From the NCBI GenBank assembly GCA_934183185.1, contig CAKPSO010000032.1, positions 1 through 11,751 of the forward strand: a DNA stretch of 11,751 nucleotides, in the 5' to 3' direction. This DNA is from an uncultured Bacilli bacterium. GTDB taxonomy: Bacteria; Bacillota_I; Bacilli_A; RF39; UBA660. How positions within the stretch are numbered: the first letter of the stretch is position 1; each line of letters starts with the position of its first letter. The translations under genes and the position numbers were made by a program. Of this stretch, positions 1 through 8,046 are shown piece after piece. The notes beneath the pieces were generated by a model. The model was not told the origin of the DNA. It made no database searches and was given only the letters and a program-made list of their open reading frames with translations.

Positions 1-36
1 AAATGATACAAATCGAAGAAATTTAATTTTCTAGTC

Positions 37-92
37 AAAAAATAACTGAATTTCAAATTTTGTCTAAGACAATTTTTTGAAATTCAGTTATT
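37..92 (-). terminator. Rho-independent terminator after murC
   Basis: A perfect 17-base inverted repeat (AATAACTGAATTTCAAA at 41-57 with its complement at 76-92) encloses a second 5-bp stem, TTGTC/GACAA (60-64 with 68-72), with a TAA loop. Read on the minus strand, the stem runs into a six-T tract (37-42), about 47 bases after the murC stop. The plus-strand side also continues into T-rich sequence (from 93), so it may work weakly in both directions if a convergent gene lies to the left of the window. Confidence 0.85.
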
Positions 93-138
93 ATATTTTC
101 TTTAATTTATTTAAAGTATAAAATTTATATTTTTTTAA

Positions 139-1443
139 TTATTTTAAAAGTTTTTCATATCCATCTTTTATATGACTAATATCAGCACAGCTCATGAAAC
201 ATATAACTGCATTTTTATGAGCTAACAATTTACTAATTGTATCTTCAGATATCATTTCACCATTAGTTAAATCTTTTAAAATAATATTTGATGTAATTCC
301 GGGATAATCCTCCTGTTTTTCACGGTTACAATCTATTTCGGTTAAATATTGCTTATCAGCTACGTTCATAGCATCTGCAAACTCCTTTGGAAAGGCTGCA
401 GTTCTGGAATAAGTATTAGGTTTAAACACTACTACTAATTCCTTATTTGGATACTTTTGGCGTGCTGCTTCAAGAGTTACTTTTATTTCTGTTGGATGAT
501 GAGCATAATCATCTATAGTTACAATATCACCAATTACTTTTTCAGCAAATCTTCTCTTAGCGTTTTTAAAATTCTCTAATAAATTGTGAATATCAGTATT
601 TTTTATTCCTAGTTTTGAGCATATTCCAATGCAGGCTAAAGCATTTAATACCATATGCTTACCATATAATGGTAAATTAAAATGGCCAAATAATTCGGTA
701 TTAATATATACATCAAAACTAGCACCTTTTTCGCTAAACACGACATTTCTAGCAATAATATCATTATTATCATTAAATCCATAATAAATTACTTCTTTAT
801 CGAAATGTATCTTACGAATATTTTCATTATCACCACACACTATTAATCCTTTCTTAGTATGACTAGCAAACTTTTCAAAAGTATTAATAATATCATCAAT
901 GTCTTTATAACACTCTGTATGTTCAAGTTCAATATTAGTAATAATAGAATATGTTGGATGATAAGCTAAAAAATGTCTATTAAATTCATCTGATTCAATA
1001 ACGAAATATTTATTTTTAGGATCAGCATAGCCACTACCATCACCAATAAAATAATTGCATCCATAGATACTATTTACTACATGAGTAATTAATGAACTAG
1101 TAGTAGTTTTACCATGAGTACCAGAGACTGATATAGTTTCAAATTTATCAGTAAGTTCTCCTATTATTTCATTATATGGTTTAATAGTTAAACCTAACTT
1201 TTTCATTCTAACTATTTCTTTATGACTATCACTAAAAGCTCTAGAATAAGTAACTATTGTGTCCTTATCAATTTCATGATTTCCATCATAATAAATAGAA
1301 ATATTTCTTTTATCTAACCCTTCCTGAGTAAATTTATAATCTTTTACATCATCATAGCCACTAACATTATTACCCAAATCGTGTAATAAGCAAGCTAGAG
1401 TTGCCATACCTGATCCTTTAATACCAATACAATAATATTTCAT
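139..1443 (-). CDS. murC: UDP-N-acetylmuramate--L-alanine ligase (MurC)
   Basis: This cytoplasmic Mur ligase adds L-alanine to UDP-MurNAc using ATP, the first step of building the peptidoglycan stem peptide. The 434 residues match the usual length of Bacilli MurC. The N-terminal UDP-binding domain begins with GIKGSGMA (residues 7-14), the form found in staphylococcal and streptococcal MurC. The central ATPase domain has the P-loop GTHGKTTT (108-115) and ESDE (150-153). The C-terminal domain has KRRF (296-299), the MurC-type DDYAHHPTEI (311-320) and KPNTYSRT (341-348). The ATG is preceded by GGGAG about nine bases upstream. It is the last gene of the minus-strand block, 64 bases after the PF06541 gene with no hairpin between them, so readthrough from pbpB is likely. 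A TATAAT box in that gap could add a local promoter. All key motifs are intact. Confidence 0.97.
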   Translation of the reverse strand: MKYYCIGIKGSGMATLACLLHDLGNNVSGYDDVKDYKFTQEGLDKRNISIYYDGNHEIDKDTIVTYSRAFSDSHKEIVRMKKLGLTIKPYNEIIGELTDKFETISVSGTHGKTTTSSLITHVVNSIYGCNYFIGDGSGYADPKNKYFVIESDEFNRHFLAYHPTYSIITNIELEHTECYKDIDDIINTFEKFASHTKKGLIVCGDNENIRKIHFDKEVIYYGFNDNNDIIARNVVFSEKGASFDVYINTELFGHFNLPLYGKHMVLNALACIGICSKLGIKNTDIHNLLENFKNAKRRFAEKVIGDIVTIDDYAHHPTEIKVTLEAARQKYPNKELVVVFKPNTYSRTAAFPKEFADAMNVADKQYLTEIDCNREKQEDYPGITSNIILKDLTNGEMISEDTISKLLAHKNAVICFMSCADISHIKDGYEKLLK

Positions 1444-1462
1444 AATTTCAACTCCCTATTAC

Positions 1463-1468
1463 ATTATA
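1463..1468 (-). promoter_or_regulatory. Possible -10 box for murC
   Basis: A perfect TATAAT reads on the minus strand 19 bases before the murC ATG. It has no convincing -35 partner at 16-18 bases (the best is TTCTTT) and no TGn extension. It would give a very short leader. AT-rich spacers make chance TATAAT boxes common, so this is only suggestive. Confidence 0.3.
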
Positions 1469-1507
1469 CAATAAACGTCATATTAAAAGAATAAAATCTG
1501 GTATTTA

Positions 1508-2251
1508 TTAATCATTTTTATTCTTTTTATGCTTATTTTTACGCTTAGCTTTTTCAATACCACTTAAGAAGTCCTGTACCTTCTTTTGAATACGATCACC
1601 ACTAGGTAGAGAAAATTTGATTTTAGGGAAAGCTCTAAATACCCTTCTGATAAAGAAATTATAACTAGTTAAGAAGTCTTTTACTTGTTTATCTATATCT
1701 GATGTAGAATCCTTTTTGATACTAGATATTCTTAGTTTTAACTTAGTCATTATTGTGAAAGTGGCTATATTATCTACTAAAAAGATAACCATACATATAA
1801 TACTAATTACAATTAAAGTACTATTACTAATTGACTTAAATAAACTTATAATGAATGGATTTAGATAACATACAAAAATAGTACCAAGTATTCCAAATAT
1901 AGCCGCATTACCTAAACATACCCTACCTTCAATATTAAATCTCCTATTAGAGTAATCCCACCATCTTGCTTTAAATAATTTTTCCATAAGATAACTGGTA
2001 ATATATTCTAGAACTGATGCTCCTACTGATGCTAGTATAAATAAAGTAATAGGATCATTACTATATTTGGTTAAAAGTAGATAACTGCATAAACCACCCC
2101 ATCCATATATTGGACAGTATGGTCCTAATAAGAATCCTCTATCGATTATTAATTTTCTAGCTGTAAAACTACAGGCAATACATTCTATTATCCAGCCTAA
2201 AATAGAATATAATAAGAATAATAAAAATAAAAAACATACTTCATATAACAT
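1508..2251 (-). CDS. PF06541-type membrane protein (putative ABC transporter permease CmpB-like)
   Basis: This integral membrane protein of unknown function belongs to the family labelled 'putative ABC transporter permease' (PF06541). With the start chosen here it has 247 residues. About five hydrophobic segments are visible, near residues 5-25, 47-62, 67-87, 112-132 and 143-165. The family hallmarks are GPYCPIYGWG (43-52) and the loop from LEY to GRVCL (81-113), which contains WWDYS. The tail is hydrophilic and ends in a lysine-rich stretch, so it is probably cytoplasmic. No ATPase partner is encoded nearby, so the 'ABC' label is weak. The frame can be extended to a TTG at 2278, but the ATG at 2251 is preferred: GGTGGGTGA (2256-2264) lies just upstream, and only four bases separate this ATG from the pbpB stop. 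That indicates translational coupling. A role in cell-wall synthesis or division is inferred only from its position between pbpB and murC. Confidence 0.8.
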   Translation of the reverse strand: MLYEVCFLFLLFLLYSILGWIIECIACSFTARKLIIDRGFLLGPYCPIYGWGGLCSYLLLTKYSNDPITLFILASVGASVLEYITSYLMEKLFKARWWDYSNRRFNIEGRVCLGNAAIFGILGTIFVCYLNPFIISLFKSISNSTLIVISIICMVIFLVDNIATFTIMTKLKLRISSIKKDSTSDIDKQVKDFLTSYNFFIRRVFRAFPKIKFSLPSGDRIQKKVQDFLSGIEKAKRKNKHKKNKND

Positions 2252-2255
2252 ATTA

Positions 2256-4400
2256 TCACCCACCATACTTCGGTTCAAATTTTAATTCAATAGTACTTTC
2301 ATTATTAATTTCTGTTCCCTCTTCTAGGCTTTGGCTTACTAAATATCCAGTTCCTTCTACCTGATAATTTATACCAATAAGATTAAGATATGTTAGTACT
2401 TCTTTTTTGCTCCAACCTATCATGTTACTTAATTTAATACTAGTACCATTGGTTTTTAAAAATACTCTACTACCTGAATTGATAGTAATATTAGCATTAG
2501 GATATTGGTCTACTATACGATTACCTCCACCAATAGTAATAACATTAATACCGTTATTCTGTAATTCACGAGATACATTTTCTACATCTTTATTTATATA
2601 AGTAGTTAAATTATATTTTATTTCATCATCATTTACGACAGTATCATCATAAATATTATAATATTTACTAACATTTTCTATTACTTCTTTAACTACACTA
2701 ATTAGAGCACTTGGTGAATTAGGAGATGGTCTTTTTAAATTAGCATAGATAATTATTTTAGGATCATCTTTAGGAAACATACCAGCAAATCCCCTAATAA
2801 CGTCACTAGCTCCAGTTAAATAACCCCTACCATTGGTACTAGCTATTTGAGCAGTACCTGTTTTGGCTATTAAGTTGTAGCCATCCATTTTGTATCCTGA
2901 ACCAGTACCTACTAATACTACCTGTTCCATTAAATCTTTTATTTTGTTGGTAGTAGTGGTAGATGCTACCCTTTCTATTTCTTTTCTAGAGTTCTGTAGT
3001 ACTACATTCCCTTTAGAATCAACTATTTTATCGATTATATAAGGCTGTAGTAAGATACCATCATTAGCTACCGCAGTTAGAGCTTTAACATTTTGAATAG
3101 AAGTAGTCATAATACCTTGGCCAAAGCCAGCATTAAACACTTCTGTTTCATACTTAAAATTAAGTTTACCTGATGTTTCTTTACTTAATTCAATACCAGT
3201 TTTACTACCAAATCCTAGTTTTTTATAATAATCTCTTAGAATATTACTATCAATATATTTATCTATTAAATTAACTATACCAACATTACTAGATAATGCA
3301 AAACCCTTATCATAGCTTATATATCCCCAACCATTACGGTTCCAGTCACCTATTTCAGTACCATCCTTAGTTTTAAATATACCAGATTTAAATGTTTCAT
3401 CACCGTTATATTTACCTGCTTCCATCACAGCCATATATGAAAATATTTTCATGGTACTACCCGGTTCAAAGGCTACTGATATATTAGGATCCATATAATT
3501 AGTAATATTTCTTAAGTTAGGATCAAATGATGGTGTGGTACTAATACCTAATATTTTACCTGTTTTAGCTTCTGCTACTACTATATTTAATTGATCAAAA
3601 GTATATTTGTCAGAAGCATTTTCAAGAGCCTGTTCTAGAAAAAACTGTACATTTGAGTCAATAGTTAAATAAATATTTTCTCCATCTTTTGCTTCTTGAA
3701 CAAATTCATCAGTATTAGCTATTCTATATCCTCTTAAATCTTTTTGATACTCTTTAAAGCCATCAGTACCAGTTAGTAAATCATTGTATAGTGATTCTAC
3801 CCCTAATTCACCTGTTATCTTACCATTTTCATCACTTTTGGCATAACCCAAAGTATATGATAAAAAGTCTCCTTTAGGGTAATAACGTTTTTGAGATTCA
3901 ATAAAATCTATTCCATCTAAATTTAATTCCTTTATTTTATCTTTAGTTATTTCAGTTAATCCTTTACCAGCATTCCCAAATTCTGTCTGATAAGCATCTT
4001 TTTCAAGAAGAGATAATATCTTATCTTCACTCATATCTATAACTGTAGCTAATTGTTTAGCAGTATTTTCTTTATCTTTTACATAATTTCCATCACCACG
4101 GGATGATTCTAGATAAGCTATTAGTGTATATGAATATACATTTTGAGCTAGAATATCACCATTAACATCATAAATAGTACCACGTTTAGCTAAAATGGTT
4201 TCATGAGCTGTAGTTCTAGATGATGCAAATTTCTTTAAAGTGATACCATCTACTTTCTTAGATAGTGATAATACCCCTGCTCTAAATATTAAAATTATAA
4301 ACAAAAAAAGAAACACAACTAAAATAGAGTTAGCAATCCTAGTATGATAATTAATTACCTTCTTTTTCTTAGTTTTATGTTTCTTTTTTATATTAGTCAT
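2256..4400 (-). CDS. pbpB: Class B penicillin-binding protein with two PASTA domains (division transpeptidase)
   Basis: This membrane-anchored D,D-transpeptidase cross-links peptidoglycan and most likely acts at the septum with an FtsW-type glycosyltransferase. The 714 residues comprise a Lys-rich cytoplasmic N-terminus, one membrane anchor (about 23-46), a PBP dimerisation domain starting at RGTIYDVNGDILAQN (73-87), the transpeptidase domain, and two C-terminal PASTA repeats (about 596-650 and 654-708). The active-site motifs are intact: STMK (315-318, catalytic Ser315), SSN (370-372) and KTGTAQ (513-518). PASTA-bearing class B enzymes include PBP2B and SpoVD of Bacillus and PBP2X of streptococci. 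A division enzyme is the more likely reading, since no sporulation gene is in view, but the sequence alone does not exclude a SpoVD type. AGGTGA lies five bases before the ATG and a strong promoter lies just upstream. Confidence 0.93.
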   Translation of the reverse strand: MTNIKKKHKTKKKKVINYHTRIANSILVVFLFLFIILIFRAGVLSLSKKVDGITLKKFASSRTTAHETILAKRGTIYDVNGDILAQNVYSYTLIAYLESSRGDGNYVKDKENTAKQLATVIDMSEDKILSLLEKDAYQTEFGNAGKGLTEITKDKIKELNLDGIDFIESQKRYYPKGDFLSYTLGYAKSDENGKITGELGVESLYNDLLTGTDGFKEYQKDLRGYRIANTDEFVQEAKDGENIYLTIDSNVQFFLEQALENASDKYTFDQLNIVVAEAKTGKILGISTTPSFDPNLRNITNYMDPNISVAFEPGSTMKIFSYMAVMEAGKYNGDETFKSGIFKTKDGTEIGDWNRNGWGYISYDKGFALSSNVGIVNLIDKYIDSNILRDYYKKLGFGSKTGIELSKETSGKLNFKYETEVFNAGFGQGIMTTSIQNVKALTAVANDGILLQPYIIDKIVDSKGNVVLQNSRKEIERVASTTTTNKIKDLMEQVVLVGTGSGYKMDGYNLIAKTGTAQIASTNGRGYLTGASDVIRGFAGMFPKDDPKIIIYANLKRPSPNSPSALISVVKEVIENVSKYYNIYDDTVVNDDEIKYNLTTYINKDVENVSRELQNNGINVITIGGGNRIVDQYPNANITINSGSRVFLKTNGTSIKLSNMIGWSKKEVLTYLNLIGINYQVEGTGYLVSQSLEEGTEINNESTIELKFEPKYGG

Positions 4401-4423
4401 ATTTTCACCTATCTTATGTACTA

Positions 4424-4451
4424 ATTATATCACATTTCATAGGTATTTCAA
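4424..4451 (-). promoter_or_regulatory. Extended -10 sigma-A promoter for pbpB
   Basis: On the minus strand TTGAAA (4446-4451) and a perfect TATAAT (4424-4429) are separated by 16 bases, with TGA directly before the -10 giving the extended TGnTATAAT form. It ends 23 bases before the pbpB ATG, leaving a short leader with AGGTGA. The -35 starts 14 bases after the trmK stop. It should drive pbpB, the PF06541 gene and probably murC independently of dnaG-rpoD. Confidence 0.75.
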
Positions 4452-4464
4452 TCGTTAGTATTAG

Positions 4465-5136
4465 TTAAATGTCAAGTAATTTATTAATTAGTTTTATATC
4501 TTTCTTTAATCTAAATCGTTTACGATAATACTTTTTAGGTAATATCTTTAATAGTGTTTCTTTAGCTTGTTTATTATTCTTTATATATTCCATAAATAAT
4601 TCTGATTTATTATTAATTAGAATTGGTCCAAATAATAGTTTGGCTCTAGTATAATGTTTTTTACCTCTTTTAAAGACTATAACTTGATAAACAATATTAT
4701 TTTCTTTTACTAGTTTTTCATTAGTTATATGAAATCCTAAATTACTTATTTCTTTTCTAAGTATTTCAGCATCACTATTTGGGGATAGTATCAAGGTATC
4801 TACTTGTTTATAAAGTTTAGTATGATATTTTAATATACCTACTATATTTAATCCACCCATACCTGAAATTATAATGGTATCAATATTATCTTCAATTGGT
4901 TCTACTCCATTACCAAGTTTTATTTTTATTTTATCTATATTATATTTTTTTACATTAGCAGTAGCCTGGTTTACAGGACCTATTTTATTATCTGATGCTA
5001 TTATATAGTTGCATCTATTATTTTGTATTAAGTAGATATCTAATAGGGCATGGTCACAACCAATATCTATTACGTTTGTGTTTTTCTCTACACATGATGC
5101 TACTGTTTCTAATCTATGATTTAATTTAACTTTCAT
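4465..5136 (-). CDS. trmK: tRNA (adenine(22)-N1)-methyltransferase (TrmK)
   Basis: This SAM-dependent Rossmann-fold enzyme methylates N1 of A22 in the D-arm of certain tRNAs, notably those for Ser and Tyr. At 223 residues it is slightly shorter than Bacillus TrmK (about 235-240). SAM-binding motif I is VIDIGCDHALLDIYL (22-36), followed by SDN (48-50). The catalytic-region motif is ISGMGG (90-95), and a LSPN-type motif follows at 117-120. The C-terminal 50 residues are basic and helical, consistent with the tRNA-binding tail of the family. It lies 25 bases after rpoD and has a near-ideal GGAGGT Shine-Dalgarno (5142-5147) five bases before the ATG. The rpoD-trmK order is conserved in Firmicutes and supports the call. 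The usual next gene, nif3/yqfO, is replaced here by pbpB. Confidence 0.92.
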   Translation of the reverse strand: MKVKLNHRLETVASCVEKNTNVIDIGCDHALLDIYLIQNNRCNYIIASDNKIGPVNQATANVKKYNIDKIKIKLGNGVEPIEDNIDTIIISGMGGLNIVGILKYHTKLYKQVDTLILSPNSDAEILRKEISNLGFHITNEKLVKENNIVYQVIVFKRGKKHYTRAKLLFGPILINNKSELFMEYIKNNKQAKETLLKILPKKYYRKRFRLKKDIKLINKLLDI

Positions 5137-5161
5137 ATATTACCTCCAAAGAAAAAGGCTT

Positions 5162-6259
5162 CTAATTAGTTAAGAAGTCTTTTAGTTTTCTTGATCTAGA
5201 TGGATGTCTTAATTTTCTTAGTGCTTTAGCTTCTATTTGACGAATTCTTTCACGAGTAACTCCAAATATTTGGCCTACTTCTTCAAGGGTTCTACACTGC
5301 CCATCATCAAGTCCAAATCTTAGTCTTAATACTCTTTCTTCACGATCAGTTAATGTTAGTAATACACCACTTAATTCTTCTTTTAAAAGTTCAACTGTAG
5401 CATATTCTTCTGGAGACATAGTTCTTTCATCTTTAATAAAGTCTCCTAAGTGTGAGTCTTCTTCTTCACCTATTGGGGTTTCTAGTGATACTGGATCTTG
5501 AGATATTTTATATACTTCACGTACTTTATCAATAGTAATGCCTAGTTTTTTAGCTATTTCTTCATCAGTTGGTTCACGATTTAATTCTTGGGTTAATTGT
5601 CTTTGCACACGAGCTAATTTATTAATTGTCTCTACCATATGTACTGGTACACGAATAGTTCTTGCCTGATCTGCTATTGCACGGGTTATAGCTTGACGAA
5701 TCCACCAAGTTGCATATGTTGAAAATTTATATCCTTTAGTTGGATCAAATTTATCAACTGCCTTCATAAGTCCAATGTTTCCCTCTTGAATCAAATCAAG
5801 GAATAACATACCACGACCTACATATCTTTTAGCTATAGATACTACTAAACGTAAGTTAGATTCTGCTAACATTCTTTTAGCATATTCATCACCTTGTTCA
5901 GCTAGTTTGGCATATTCAAATTCTTCATCAGGAGTTAATAGATTAATGCGTCCAATTTCCTTTAAATACATTCTAACCGGATCATTTATTTTAATATCTT
6001 TAGAAAGTGTTAAGTCTTCAATATCTAATAAGTCTTCTCCACCATCTGTTCCTTCATCACCTTCTTCTTCATCAGGTTCTGAAGTTATTTCAATATTATT
6101 ATCTACAAGTAGATTATATAAATCATCTAATGAATCACTATCTATATCTAGTCCTTTTAATTCTTCTGCTAATTCTTCATAAGTAATAAAACCTTTTTCT
6201 TTACCTTTTTTTAATAAAGCTTGTTCTCTTTCTTCTAATGTTCTTATTTCCTTAGCCAT
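5162..6259 (-). CDS. rpoD: RNA polymerase housekeeping sigma factor RpoD/SigA
   Basis: This is the primary sigma-70 factor, which recruits RNA polymerase to TTGACA/TATAAT promoters like those seen in this window. From the ATG at 6259 it has 365 residues, typical of SigA. A small region 1.1 (about 1-57) is followed by an acidic Glu/Asp-rich linker (about 61-82). Region 1.2 starts at DPVRMYLKEIG (93-103). Regions 2.1-2.4 contain NLRLVVSIAKRYVGRG, DLIQEGNIGL and YATWWIRQAITRAI (to about residue 195), with regions 3.0-3.2 beyond. Region 4.2 has the helix-turn-helix VTRERIRQIEAKALRKLRHP. The frame can be extended three codons to a TTG at 6268, but GGGGAG (6269-6274) abuts that TTG and sits nine bases before the ATG, so the ATG is chosen. 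That Shine-Dalgarno lies inside the last codons of dnaG, five bases separate the dnaG stop from the ATG, and coupling is likely. Confidence 0.98.
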   Translation of the reverse strand: MAKEIRTLEEREQALLKKGKEKGFITYEELAEELKGLDIDSDSLDDLYNLLVDNNIEITSEPDEEEGDEGTDGGEDLLDIEDLTLSKDIKINDPVRMYLKEIGRINLLTPDEEFEYAKLAEQGDEYAKRMLAESNLRLVVSIAKRYVGRGMLFLDLIQEGNIGLMKAVDKFDPTKGYKFSTYATWWIRQAITRAIADQARTIRVPVHMVETINKLARVQRQLTQELNREPTDEEIAKKLGITIDKVREVYKISQDPVSLETPIGEEEDSHLGDFIKDERTMSPEEYATVELLKEELSGVLLTLTDREERVLRLRFGLDDGQCRTLEEVGQIFGVTRERIRQIEAKALRKLRHPSRSRKLKDFLTN

Positions 6260-6264
6260 AATTA

Positions 6265-7995
6265 TCAACTCCCCATTTTTAACTTTCTAATCTGTTCTGC
6301 TATCTTAGCTTTTTCAAGTGGATCTTTCTTTTCTAACATATTCTGTTTCAACCTATTCATTTCTTGTTTGGTTCTTTTTTCATTTAACACTTGAATACAA
6401 TCTAATATAACTTTTTCATCTACTACATCATCATTTTCAGTATTCATAACATCATTTAATACTTTAAGTAATTCTTCCTTATCCTGTAAATAAGTATAGA
6501 AATCTGCTATAACTAAAGTGCCATGCATATTCTTATAATAGATAATTTCTGATGCTAAAAAGCGTTCTTTCTCTGCTGGAAAATTAATTTTACCAGTTTC
6601 AAAGAGATTTCTAGTTTTATCATCAATTAGCATATAATATAATAGTGATTTAGCCGCTATATCATATTTATTAAGTTTATTTTTCTTAGTTTCAGTATTT
6701 TGCTTAGGAATAATTTTTTCAACTGGTTCTTGTTTCTCTTTGAAAGATAGTAATCTTTTTTCTAGGGTATTATAACCTATATTGAATTCTTTTGCAAGTG
6801 TTTTTAGTATTAATTCTTGACGAATTTCATCATTCATCTTACCTACTTCTATCAATACTTTATTAATATATTCTGCAATTTCTTCATCACTATTCAAGTT
6901 AGTACCTTTTTTTAGTGATTTTATCTTGTAGTCACTATAGTTAATTGCTGAATCAATGGTTGCATAAAATTCGTCTTTACCATTCTTTAGGATGAAGTCA
7001 TCTGGATCAAGTCCACCATCTAATTCAGCCACTTTAACGTTTAGACCAAGTTTTTCTAGTTCTTCACCATTAGTTAGTGTTGCTTTTCTACCAGCATCAT
7101 CACCATCAAACATTAAAATAACGTTGTGACTCAATCTTTTTATTAATTCAGCCTGTTCTTTAGTCATAGCTGTTCCCATTAGCGCGATAGCATTTTTAAC
7201 TCCAATAGTTGATGATCTAATAACTGCCATGAAGCCTTCCATTACTATTACTTGATTTTTTTGCCTGATACTCTCTCTAGCATCAAAATAATTGTATAAT
7301 AGGGTTCCTTTTTGAAATATAGGAGTTTGCTTGGTATTAATATATTTTTCTTCCTTAATACCGTCATAACGTCTACCTGAGAAACCAACTATTCTGCCAT
7401 TTAAATCTTTTAGAGGAAACATTATACGGGATTTATAAAGATCATGATCATATGAAGATAATCCAATTAGATTTAAAGTATTTAAATCATAACCTTTTTT
7501 AGTAAGGAGATTGGTAAGATCATTATTTTGATCAAGACTAAGTCCAATACCATATTCTTTAATCATATCATCATTAATTTGACGACCATATAGATAGGTT
7601 TTAGCTTTTTTTCCATAATTGGTATGAATATTATTTTGAAAATACTTATTAGCTATATCGTATATTTCATATAGTTTTTGGTTTTTATCAGTTTTTTCAC
7701 TAATTTTAATTCCTTTTAGTTCAATACCTACTTTATTAGCAAGTAGTCTTAATGCTTCTTTAAAAGAAACGTGTTCATAATTTTCAATAAAGCCAAAAAC
7801 ATTACCACTAGCTCCGCATGAGAAACAACGATAAATCTGTTTTTCACGGGAAACACTCATTGAAGGATTAGTGTCATCATGAAAGGGGCAAACGCCAAAG
7901 AAGTTTTTACCTTTTTGAGTAAGAGGTAAATAACTAGAAATAACATCTACTATATCAACTTTTCTACGTATTTCATCAATAATGTTATTATCCAT
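6265..7995 (-). CDS. dnaG: DNA primase (DnaG)
   Basis: This enzyme makes the RNA primers for lagging-strand synthesis at the replication fork and binds the replicative helicase through its C-terminus. Its 576 residues are normal for Bacilli. The N-terminal CHC2 zinc finger has Cys36, His39, Cys57 and Cys60. The catalytic core includes SRIMFPL (189-195) and GFSGRR (204-209). The TOPRIM fold has Glu253 (in MEGFM), Asp297 and Asp299 (FDGDDAG), and Asp330/Asp332 (LDPDD). The position four residues after Glu253, normally Asp (EGYMD or EGFMD), is Ala257 here, encoded by a clear GCA. The C-terminal 130 residues are the helical helicase-binding domain. The ATG at 7995 is preceded by an unusual nine-G tract acting as the Shine-Dalgarno. 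dnaG is the first gene of the macromolecular-synthesis cluster and is divergent from the gene at 8103. Confidence 0.97.
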   Translation of the reverse strand: MDNNIIDEIRRKVDIVDVISSYLPLTQKGKNFFGVCPFHDDTNPSMSVSREKQIYRCFSCGASGNVFGFIENYEHVSFKEALRLLANKVGIELKGIKISEKTDKNQKLYEIYDIANKYFQNNIHTNYGKKAKTYLYGRQINDDMIKEYGIGLSLDQNNDLTNLLTKKGYDLNTLNLIGLSSYDHDLYKSRIMFPLKDLNGRIVGFSGRRYDGIKEEKYINTKQTPIFQKGTLLYNYFDARESIRQKNQVIVMEGFMAVIRSSTIGVKNAIALMGTAMTKEQAELIKRLSHNVILMFDGDDAGRKATLTNGEELEKLGLNVKVAELDGGLDPDDFILKNGKDEFYATIDSAINYSDYKIKSLKKGTNLNSDEEIAEYINKVLIEVGKMNDEIRQELILKTLAKEFNIGYNTLEKRLLSFKEKQEPVEKIIPKQNTETKKNKLNKYDIAAKSLLYYMLIDDKTRNLFETGKINFPAEKERFLASEIIYYKNMHGTLVIADFYTYLQDKEELLKVLNDVMNTENDDVVDEKVILDCIQVLNEKRTKQEMNRLKQNMLEKKDPLEKAKIAEQIRKLKMGS

Positions 7996-8002
7996 AGTGT
8001 TA

Positions 8003-8017
8003 CCCCCCCCCTTTTTT
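8003..8017 (-). promoter_or_regulatory. Homopolymeric A6G9 ribosome-binding site of dnaG
   Basis: On the minus strand six A (8012-8017) run directly into nine G (8003-8011), ending seven bases before the dnaG ATG. This is the only purine-rich Shine-Dalgarno candidate for dnaG. A G9 run is striking in such AT-rich DNA, and homopolymers of this length are prone to length change by slippage, which would alter Shine-Dalgarno strength or spacing. Length errors in the sequence itself are also possible. Confidence 0.7.
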
Positions 8018-8046
8018 CAGTTTGGCTATTAGTAAAAAACTAAAAT

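Noticed and set aside
1..34. Possible 3' end of a convergent plus-strand gene (frames ending at a TAA at 24-26 or a TAG at 32-34)
   Set aside because: Only 7-10 codons are visible. The hairpin at 41-92 would suit such a neighbour, but nothing identifies a protein.
2252..2278. TTG start at 2278 for the PF06541 gene
   Set aside because: It would overlap pbpB by 23 bases and has no Shine-Dalgarno, whereas the ATG at 2251 has a well-placed one.
2407..2601. Plus-strand open frame of 64 codons inside pbpB
   Set aside because: It lies entirely antisense to the conserved PASTA/transpeptidase coding sequence, has no ribosome-binding site and resembles no family.
5148..5177. Possible weak terminator or attenuator between rpoD and trmK (CTTCT/AGAAG stem, then CCTTTTTCTTT on the minus strand)
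   Set aside because: The stem is only 5 bp with a 9-base loop and sits over the rpoD stop. It is too weak to call, though it might slightly reduce readthrough into trmK.
5907..6182. Plus-strand open frame of 91 codons, serine-rich, inside rpoD
   Set aside because: Its serine-rich product is the antisense reading of the acidic and leucine-rich rpoD region. It is a shadow frame with no start signals.
6260..6268. TTG start at 6268 for rpoD
   Set aside because: The GGGGAG site directly abuts this TTG, leaving no spacer. The ATG at 6259 is correctly spaced and begins with the usual MAK-type start.
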